Assembly: GCA_002432555.1 (NCBI GenBank) | Contig: DJFO01000205.1 | Span: 5,312 to 11,012, forward strand | Origin: Marinagarivorans sp. UBA5870 | GTDB lineage: Bacteria; Pseudomonadota; Gammaproteobacteria; Pseudomonadales; Cellvibrionaceae | Length of the DNA stretch: 5,701 bases | Reading direction: 5' to 3' | In this document: piece after piece, positions 1 to 5,701 of the stretch | Position numbering within the stretch: position 1 is the stretch's first letter | Layout of the letters: every line of letters begins with the position of its first letter | Translations under genes and position numbers: made by a program | The notes under the pieces: model-generated | Database searches by the model: none | The model's input: the letters and a program-made list of their open reading frames with translations, nothing else | Told to the model about the DNA's origin: nothing

Positions 1-1
1 G

Positions 2-1801
2 GGTATTGTCGGTGGTCTGGGTTTTTAATTTGTCCTCGTCGTCCCGATTTTGATTGATAGTACGGGTGACTTTATAGTTGTCGGTGTACACCGATTCATT
101 GCGCTGGATGACTTTATTGTTTTGCGAAGTATTGATGACTTCGTAGACTGTCACATTGCCGGCGTCGTCGTAGGTCCAGTTCGCCTGGTAATTATCGCCG
201 CTGGTCCAGTTGGCCTGTTTGACGCGCCCGTCCGTATGATACTGGTAGTCGTGTCGGATGACGGTTTTATTATCGACGTCGCCTTCGGCATAACCATCCG
301 CCTTATCGGTGGCGATATGCCAAGCCGTCGTACGGTTGCCGGCGGCGTCGTACTCAAATTTTTTGAAGTCATTATCGGGATCATCATTATTGTAAATGTG
401 TACGACCCGATTGTTTGCATCGTATTTATAGGTGTGGTGGACGTGGATGTAGTTGGGGTCGTCCGATTGACCATCCGCCTGCGTCGGGTCCCACCCCGCG
501 CGGGAAATGGCAGTCGCGAGATTGCCCGCCCGGTCCCAGGTGTATTCCATGCCCGCACCTTTGGTGGCATCGGCAGTGGAGTTGGACCAAGATTCCATCT
601 GGCCGCGGGCGTCGTATTCATAGGAAATATCCCGCAGCAGTGCCCCGTCGGCCCCGGTGACGATTTCCGTTTTGCGGCGGCCGGCCAGATCGTAGGTGAA
701 CACCGTGGATTTGGCATAGGGGTCTTCAGGATCGTGCGCGCCCTGGTCGATGATTTCGCGCAGATTCCCCAGGCTGTCGTATTTTCGCTCGACGCGCTTC
801 GCGCCCTCGCTGGTGGTACCCGATTCTTCGATCATTCGGCCCCAAGCGTCGTAGCGATACGAGGTCTCCCGCCCTCCCTGGTCGATTGAACTTAACAGCC
901 GGCCAAAAGCGCCGTAGATTTTTTGAGTCGCGCGACCCATGGCATCGTATTCGGCAACAACGTTACCGAAGGCGTCGTACTCTTTCCGCGTGATCGCAGA
1001 TTGGCTTTCGTTCGCGGCAGCCACGTAACTTTTTTCCGTCAGGGCCTGCCCCATCTGGTCCCAGGTCTGGGCGAAAGTATTTAGTTCGCCGTCGGTGGTT
1101 AGAAGGCGTTTGTCCCTGCCGTCGTAGGCATAGGAGGCCTTGAAGACGCCGTCGACGCTCTGCGAGAGTACCCGATCGCGCTGATCGTAGGTCTGGGCCT
1201 GCGTGCGGTAAAGGGTGTTATCGTCGAGATAGACCTTTTCCGCCGTCGCGCGGCCAAAGGTGTCATTCTCAAACTCGCGAATATGACCTGCGCCGTCTTT
1301 TTCAAAACGGAGACTGTTGAGCGCGTCGTACTGCTTAAAGACTGTGTTTCCTAAACCGTCCTCGATAGCGGTTTGATTGCCGCGGCGGTCGTACCACCAA
1401 TATTTGGCGGTTTCATCGCCGGTGACGCCCGTGATTTCACTGACCAGGTTGCCGCCGAGATCGTAATTTCGCGCGGTGGTGACACCGGTGGCATCCACCT
1501 CGGTTACCACTTTATCGAGAGCGTCGTAGGCGCGGGTTTTGAGCGCGCCGTGCAACGTGGCCCCGTCGTAAACCAGGGGGGTATATTCCTGGATCAGACG
1601 ATTACGGGCGTCGTAGCTTTTGAAGCTGTCGAGCCACTGGGTCGCATCAAAAATAATGTCGCCGCTCTGGATGGTTGCCGTGCCGAAATCGCGGGTCCAG
1701 ACCTCATTGCCGTTGGCGTCGCGGCCGAAGGTGCGCCAGTTGCCGGTTTGTTCGTTGGTGGCGATGCGCTGATTCAAAGCGTCATAACGGTTGACCGTGA
1801 A
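2..1801 (-). other. YD-repeat block 2 (residues 1301-1900)
   Basis: About 23 units resume at Y1306. Clear ones are Y1363, Y1392, Y1413, Y1437, Y1458, Y1505, Y1526, Y1575, Y1617, Y1641, Y1670, Y1696, Y1760, Y1784 and Y1844. Degenerate ones are RD at 1327, ND at 1479, WD at 1547 and 1722, YG at 1596 and YH at 1821. Spacing is mostly 21-29 residues with few long insertions, so this block is closer to a canonical YD array than block 1. Its last 160 residues are rich in Asn and Asp (for example NNDDPDNDF at 1771-1779) and the DNA there looks more AT-rich. The protein continues past base 1 still in repeat-like sequence, so the C-terminal domain is not visible. Confidence 0.9.
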
Positions 1802-4800
1802 GTAGCCGAGATTTTTCCCCTCGTATTCCACATGTCCGAAGGTGCCGGCAGACTCGTTCACACTCAGCGACTGGCCGGAAGCGGCGACCGGCAGTTCGCG
1901 GTCACCTATATACAGCCCTCCATCCACGCTCAAGCGCCCGGAGCTGCTGGACGTGACGATTCCATCGAATTCCGCGGCAGCCACGTTTATGGAGCGACCG
2001 GAGACCGTCGCGCTGCCGGTGTCCCGGTCAAATTGGAAAAGGTCAACCACCACCTCGGTTCCATTGGCGGTGCTGTAGGAAATTTTGAAGTCGTGCGCAC
2101 TGTTACCAAGTTCATCCAATTCGATCGTATACCGATTGTTATCGGCATCTGCCGTTAGATTCGCTCCGTTGGTGTAAATGCCGGTGGAACCCGCGGTTTT
2201 ATATGCGATCCGTAGTGGGCCATCGATGCGCTCGAATTCCGCCGCGCTGAAGTTGACCGTTACGCTAAGAGGTTCTTCGGCGGCCGTCAGCAGATCGATG
2301 CTGTGACTGTCCGCGTACAAGCTGCCGTAAATCACACTGAAGCGGCTGGACGAGCCGACCCCTTCGGCGTCGACCAGCAGGCGGCGCTCGCCATCGGTGG
2401 TTCGCTCCGACTCCACACGCACGCCATCAATAAAAACCTGCTGACTGGTTCCCTGATCTTGGGCCGCCAAACTTAAGGATTTAACCGTAAGATCGAGCGG
2501 GGTCGCCTCGCCTATGGTCACGTCGAATTTATCGAGCAGCGCAAGCCCTTCGCCGGTCAGGGCTTGCAGCTGAATGGTGTAGCTGCCGGCTTCAAGAAGC
2601 TCACCACCGCCGATGACGTAATTGAACGTGCGGTCTGAACCGTTCACAGTTCCTGTGGGACTTAGGCTGCCGCTTTGCCCGCCGCTGGTCATGCTCACCC
2701 AGCTCACCAGCAGTGCTCTTATATCCGCGCCCGCCGGGACCACGCTGGAGCCGCTGATGGTGTACCGGGTGTCACTGCCCACCATTACGGTGTTTTCGGC
2801 CAGGGTCGTAGTGGCGCCGAGGTGGTCGGCGGGTGACTCAAAGGTTGTGGATTCGCTGGCAAAAGCCTGTCCGGCCGCATTTTCCCAGGTGATGTGATAG
2901 GCCAGTGCCTGCGGATTGGTAACATCGATGGTCGCCTGGTAACGCCCCCCGCCGATGGATGTCAGCGCCGCTGTGCTGCCGCCAAACACCAATTCGGGTG
3001 AGGTGACCGAGCCATCAAAAGCCGCCGTGACCGTCAGCGCTCCGTCGGACGGTTGGGCGACTTCAATGCCCGTCAATCTCGGCGGTACGTCAACGCTGTA
3101 TTCGTTGGACCAGGCCAAATTGCTCGATGCACTGCGCGAAACAACGCGGAAATAGATTGTGTCTCCGGTGAGAGCGGAGTTGGGGATCACGACTTTGCCG
3201 GTCGCGCTCGACTGGTTGCCCAAGGCGCCACTGGTCTGGGGATAACCCAGAGTCACAAAGCTGTTGACGTTGATCGCGGTCGGATCAATGTCGGTCACAC
3301 TGCTGGTGCCAAAGACCAGATACGACTGGACGCCGGCAGCGTCGGCCTGAGCCCAATTGAATTCCAGCCCTTGCGCGGTGAAGTTGATGCCGGACACCTC
3401 GGCCGGCTCAACCGCTTCACCGGAACCGGTATAAGCCAACACCAAATTGCCCGCCGCGTCGTATTCACTAAGTTTTATGGACCCGTCGGCGTTTTCAATG
3501 CGGTCAATTTGCCCGCGGCCGTTGTAATCGTATTTGGTGACAAAACCCAGCTGGTCTTCCCCGCCGGTGATCGCTTGCTGTACCCAAGTTTTTTCATTCC
3601 TGGCGTTATACAGGGTCTTCTGAGTCAAATCGTCGTCATCGCCGCTGCCCATTAACTCGGTGCGCGTCACTTCCTGATTCAATTCATCGAAGGTGGTGAC
3701 CTGCACCTGATCGTTTGCATGCACGGCAACCAAAGCGGCGAACGCCGCCGGGGTTGAAAAGGCCGGATCCTCATACAGCCCCGCTAAATCGATGCTGCTC
3801 GTGACGGCGTTGAAATGACGCACAAGTTTCGTGCGGTTGCCATTTTCATCGTAGGAGAGAACGGTCAAGCCGCGATTGCCGTCGACTATGGCAATCTTGC
3901 GGTTTGCCGCGTCGTAGAAGCTGTATTCAACGGCCTCCTGGGATGTGCCGGCGGCCATGATTTTGGTTAATTGATTATTGGCGCCGTCGTAGGTGTAGCG
4001 GGTGATCACCTCCTGTTTGACGGCGTTGACCTCGGTCAGATTTCGCAACCCTGCTAAATCCAACGCGCCAGTATCGAAGACATCGACCGCCGGTGAGCGC
4101 TCTTCGACCAAGCGGTTCGCCAGATCGTAAACGCGCGTGACCACCTGGACCTTATCCACCACCAAGCCAGCGCCGTTGGTGTTTTCCTGCAACACATTAT
4201 TGAGGTGCGCTGTCAATTGCGCGAGAGTCGGTTTGGGAGACGTGGCCAGCAGCGCCGTCAGCGGCTCCAGAAACACATATTGTCTGACCACATTGCCCTG
4301 GCCGTCATAATCGAACCGGGTCGCATAACCCGCGGGATCGATCTGGGCGATCACCCGTCCTTTCACGTCGGAATAGGCGAGCGTGAGATGATTGGCGCGG
4401 TCGTAACTTTCCGTCAAATTGCCGTAGGCGTCGTAGGCTTTTATTTCCTCCAACCGTTGGCTCGCCGGCTGGTCGGTACCCGTCGGAACCACAGTTAACG
4501 CGGTAAGAGTGGAAATGGTGTAGACATCCACCGCCGGGTGGATGGTTTTCACGAGCCGACCGGCGTTGTCGTACTCAAAATCCGTCGTGTGAGAAGCGCC
4601 GCTCGGCACAGCGGGTTTGATCTTCGGATCCAGGCCCGCCGGATCGACGATAAATCCGGTGTGAATCGTCTCGGACAGCCGATTGCCGAACGCGTTATAG
4701 GTCCACTCCCGATAAACGCCGTCGCCATCAACCTCGGCGACAACTTGCCGATTGGCGTCGTAGTAGCGGGTGGTGACAAATCCGTTAGCGTCCACCACTT

Positions 4801-5701
4801 GAACTTCATTACCCACTTCGTCGTAGACGTGAGTGGTGGTGGGCTTCGCGCGGTGTTCGCCCTGCGTTATGGTGAAAAGTGTGACTTCCGGCTGAATTTC
4901 CCGGACCGCGCGGCCGTTGCGATCGTATTCGAATTCCGCTCGGTGCGCTTGAGCCTGCGCCGGATCCGTGAGCGCGGTGCCGCGCGGATTCATTACCGCG
5001 CGCTGGTTGCCCAGTTGGTCGTAGGTGTAGCGTGTGCTCTGCCCCAGTCCATTTGCCTGCGCGACCAACCGACCCGCCAGGTCGTATGTAAAACTCTCGG
5101 CCGCGCCATTACCGGTCGTCTTGCCTATGGCATTGCCCATCTCGTCGTAGCGGATGGTCTGGATTATGTTGAGACCGGTCGGATCAAAGATGTCTTCGAC
5201 CAGGCGATTATTAAGATCATAGTTATAGGTATTGACCGTCGTGCGGGTGATGTCCACCCCATTGGCGTTTTTGAATCCAGTCGTCTCCGTGACTTCGACG
5301 CGGCTCTTGTTGCTGCTGGCGTCGTACCCGGTCATTGTGATGCTGCCGTCCACGTCGGTAAATCGCACCAGGCGACCGAGCGCATCGTACTCGTAACTGA
5401 GCACTTGCGGCTGCGCGGTATTGGTAAAGCGCTCCTCGCGCACCAGATTGCCCGCGGCATTGTAGGTAAATTCATGCGTGCTGCCATCGGCTTCGGTGCG
5501 GGTGCTGACTTTACTGTTGCGGTTGTACACGGAGCTGGAAATGCGATCCTTAGCCGGATCGGCCGCGACCGACGGTTCCCCAACGGGGGGGCGTACACCG
5601 GTATAAGGCGTAGCATAGACGCGCTCGCCAATGCGATTTTTCGCCGAGTCGTAACTGAATTCACTGACAACGCCGTTGCCATCGAGAATTTTGCGGGTAT
5701 T
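2..5701 (-). CDS. Giant RHS/YD-repeat protein, internal fragment (both ends outside the window)
   Basis: One minus-strand frame stays open for 1,900 codons, from the right edge to the left edge, so neither a start nor a stop can be assigned. The product carries about 48 YD repeats, for example EYDALGRLVRFTDVDGS at residues 104-120, FTYDLAGRLVAQ at 204-215 and FEYDAAGNRTT at 1782-1792. They are arranged as YD block 1 (1-759), an FN3/Ig-like island (760-1300) and YD block 2 (1301-1900). Proteins of this family fold their YD strands into a large hollow beta-cage and are usually exported or cell-surface associated, with roles in toxin delivery, contact-dependent competition or adhesion. I infer a similar location here, supported by the apparent absence of cysteine. 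No signal peptide, membrane segment, catalytic motif, RHS core junction or toxin domain lies in the visible part, so the specific role is unknown. No frameshift was found when the entire frame was read. The full protein must exceed 1,900 residues. Confidence 0.95.
1808..2497 (-). repeat. Three degenerate beta modules of about 70-85 residues (residues 1069-1298)
   Basis: Three successive stretches share a loose pattern. Module a is 1069-1144 (SLSLAAQD, IDGVRVESE, LLVDAEG, FSVIYG). Module b is 1145-1229 (VNFSAAEFERIDG, TNGANLTAD, IELDELG, FKISYS). Module c is 1230-1298 (INVAAAEFDGI, IGDRELPVA, LSVNESAG, GHVEYEG). The order is a strand with Ala-Ala, a turn with Asp/Asn-Gly, a strand ending in an acidic residue and Gly, then a strand ending near Tyr. 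Identity is low, so this is a pattern judgement rather than an alignment. No known family is recognised. Confidence 0.4.
2498..2830 (-). other. Second Ig-like beta domain (residues 958-1068)
   Basis: The segment opens with TTTLAENTVMVGSDTRYTIS. It contains ALLVSWVSM and SDRTFNYVIGGG and closes with AGSYTIQLQALTGEG and DKFDVTIGEATP. The late GSYTIQLQA strand resembles the penultimate strand of Ig-like and PKD-like folds. The specific family is not recognised. Confidence 0.45.
2831..3082 (-). other. Ig-like beta domain (residues 874-957)
   Basis: This stretch begins RLTGIEVAQPSDGALTVTA and contains the strand-turn-strand element GGGRYQATIDV, then AYHITWENAAGQ, ending STTFESP. The alternating hydrophobic pattern and length of about 84 residues fit a bacterial Ig-like or cadherin-like sandwich. 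The family is not identifiable by eye. Confidence 0.45.
3083..3406 (-). other. Fibronectin type III-like domain (residues 766-873)
   Basis: The segment starts with the Pro-rich lead EPAEVSGINF. It then has the FN3-like B strand GLEFNW with W783, followed by SYLVFGTSS with Y794. The F-strand-like IYFRVVSRSAS, with Y850, follows, then the closing strand SNEYSVDVP. The order and spacing of W783, Y794 and Y850 fit FN3, and a length of about 108 residues is slightly above the usual 90-100. FN3 domains in bacterial exported proteins act as spacers or carbohydrate/protein-binding modules; which applies here cannot be told. Confidence 0.65.
3611..3991 (-). repeat. Four-YD super-repeat, copy E (residues 571-697)
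   Basis: The YD positions are Y571 (DGANN), Y596 (DAANR), Y617 (DENGN) and F671 (DELNQ), spaced 25, 21 and 54, with 27 to the next unit. The insertion after the third unit (about 628-668) contains SSIDLAGLYE and an Ala-rich stretch. It ends in DQVQVTTFD, resembling the end of the copy D insertion (DKVQVVTRVYD). An acidic run GDDDD lies at 687-691. Confidence 0.6.
3992..4435 (-). repeat. Four-YD super-repeat, copy D (residues 423-570)
   Basis: The YD positions are Y423 (DAYGN), Y443 (degenerate, SDVKGR), Y465 (DGQGN) and Y525 (DLANR), spaced 20, 22 and 60, with 46 to the next copy. The insertion after the third unit is the longest among the complete copies and includes an Ala/Leu-rich, possibly helical stretch, PTLAQLTAHLNNVLQ, at 491-505. 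The fourth unit continues NRLVEERSPAVDVFDT at 529-544, closely matching copy C. Confidence 0.65.
4436..4825 (-). repeat. Four-YD super-repeat, copy C (residues 293-422)
   Basis: The YD positions are Y293 (DEVGN), Y314 (DANRQ), Y335 (NAFGN) and Y377 (DNAGR), spaced 21, 21 and 42, with 46 to the next copy. The insertion after the third unit is a Pro-rich stretch, about 346-374, containing VDPAGLDPKIKPAVP. The fourth unit continues GRLVKTIHPAVDVYTI at 381-396. Confidence 0.65.
4826..5149 (-). repeat. Four-YD super-repeat, copy B (residues 185-292)
   Basis: The YD positions are Y185 (DEMGN), Y206 (DLAGR), Y227 (DQLGN) and Y259 (DRNGR), spaced 21, 21 and 32, with 34 to the next copy. The insertion after the third unit includes TALTDPAQAQAHRAE. 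The fourth unit runs into QPEVTLFTI at 270-278, which resembles the PAVDV segments in copies C and D. Confidence 0.65.
5150..5464 (-). repeat. Four-YD super-repeat, copy A (residues 80-184)
   Basis: The four YD positions are Y80 (NAAGN), Y105 (DALGR), Y126 (DASSN) and Y161 (DLNNR). The spacings are 25, 21 and 35 residues, with 24 to the next copy. The 35-residue gap after the third unit holds the insertion around FKNANGVDITRTTVN. An incomplete earlier copy seems to precede it: Y17 and Y59 are 42 apart and Y59 to Y80 is 21, as expected for its third and fourth units. Confidence 0.6.

Larger units (their letters stand above)
1802..3424 (-). other. Non-YD island between the two YD blocks (residues 760-1300)
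   Basis: YD spacing stops after EYDAAGNLVLAYTG (746-759) and resumes at NRYDALNQR (1304-1312). The roughly 540 residues between are Ser/Thr/Gly/Val-rich, with alternating hydrophobic strands typical of beta-sandwich domains. The island reads in the same frame as both flanking blocks with no sign of a junction scar, so it is part of the protein rather than a separate gene. It probably protrudes from the YD shell as a binding or spacer arm; this is inference. Confidence 0.85.
3425..5701 (-). other. YD-repeat block 1 (residues 1-759)
   Basis: This segment holds about 25 YD units. The Tyr (or equivalent) positions are 17, 59, 80, 105, 126, 161, 185, 206, 227, 259, 293, 314, 335, 377, 423, 443, 465, 525, 571, 596, 617, 671, 698, 724 and 747. 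Many neighbouring units are 20-25 residues apart, the usual YD spacing, and the longer gaps recur at regular places. Units alternate between a GN type (EMGN, EVGN, AYGN) and a GR/NR type (ALGR, LAGR, NAGR, LANR). Some are degenerate: YN at 59, 80, 335 and 698, YS at 443, and FD at 671. The block is expected to form part of the beta-shell wall, with the longer loops projecting from it; that is inference from known YD structures. Confidence 0.9.

Noticed and set aside
50..889. Plus-strand open frame of 279 codons
   Set aside because: It lies opposite the YD-repeat frame. Its Val/Ile/Gly-rich, repetitive product is what the complement of repeated TAC-GAC-GCC codons gives, and it shows no domain logic.
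945..976. Closely spaced YD motifs (Y1575, Y1585 and Y1596) suggesting a compressed repeat
   Set aside because: Y1575 and Y1596 are 21 apart, the normal period. EYDAMGRA at 1584-1591 occupies the usual DxxGRxT half of the repeat and only happens to carry a Tyr.
1373..2158. Plus-strand open frame of 261 codons
   Set aside because: It spans the boundary between the YD block and the beta island of the minus-strand gene. It has no recognisable motif and is explained as an antisense shadow.
3053..3655. Plus-strand open frame of 200 codons
   Set aside because: It is antisense to the FN3-like domain and the adjoining YD units, with no independent support.
4622..5183. DPTGL (residues 173-177) and DPAGL (353-357) resembling the DPxGL core junction of RHS toxins
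   Set aside because: Both sit in the middle of the YD array, are not followed by the usual glycine-rich junction, and YD repeats continue normally afterwards, so no toxin boundary is marked.
5332..5682. Minus-strand open frame of 116 codons in another phase
   Set aside because: It is Arg/Pro/Ser/Thr-rich, as expected from an out-of-frame reading of the YD repeats, and overlaps the real frame completely.
2..5701. Periodic gcgtcgta words on the + strand, suggestive of a CRISPR or DNA-binding array
   Set aside because: They are the complement of the repeated Tyr-Asp-Ala codons (TAC GAC GC). The spacing follows the protein repeat and the intervening sequence is coding.

Overview
The whole window lies inside one gene on the minus strand. 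Reading 5701 down to 2 gives 1,900 consecutive sense codons with no stop. The start and the stop codon are both outside the window: the N-terminus lies beyond base 5701 and the C-terminus beyond base 1. There is no intergenic DNA here, and I see no RNA gene, promoter, terminator, mobile element or CRISPR array. Residue numbers below count from the codon at 5701-5699 (residue 1) to the codon at 4-2 (residue 1900).

The encoded protein is a giant RHS/YD-repeat protein. It consists almost entirely of Tyr-Asp repeats of the form YDxxGNLxxxxDxxGxxTxxxYD, about 48 recognisable units. These fall into two blocks, residues 1-759 (bases 3425-5701) and 1301-1900 (bases 2-1801). Between them is an island of about 540 residues without YD repeats (bases 1802-3424). 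The island begins with a fibronectin type III-like domain, continues with two Ig-like beta domains, and ends in three weakly similar modules of about 70-85 residues.

The first YD block is not a simple string of units. Its repeats alternate between GN-type and GR-type, and variable insertions fall at fixed places, giving a higher-order repeat of four YD units (about 105-148 residues) in five complete copies. A sixth copy appears to be split by the Ig/FN3 island, which sits exactly where the other copies carry their longest insertion. That architecture, and the apparent absence of cysteine from all 1,900 residues, are the most interesting observations.

Family knowledge says YD-repeat proteins wind into a large hollow beta-shell and are usually exported or surface-exposed, often carrying a variable toxin or adhesion domain at the C-terminus. 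No such C-terminal domain, RHS core junction, signal peptide or LysM domain is visible here, so the specific function is unknown. The gene style (moderately high GC, very large YD protein with FN3/Ig inserts) suggests a Gram-negative bacterium, perhaps a proteobacterium, but nothing in the window fixes the taxon.
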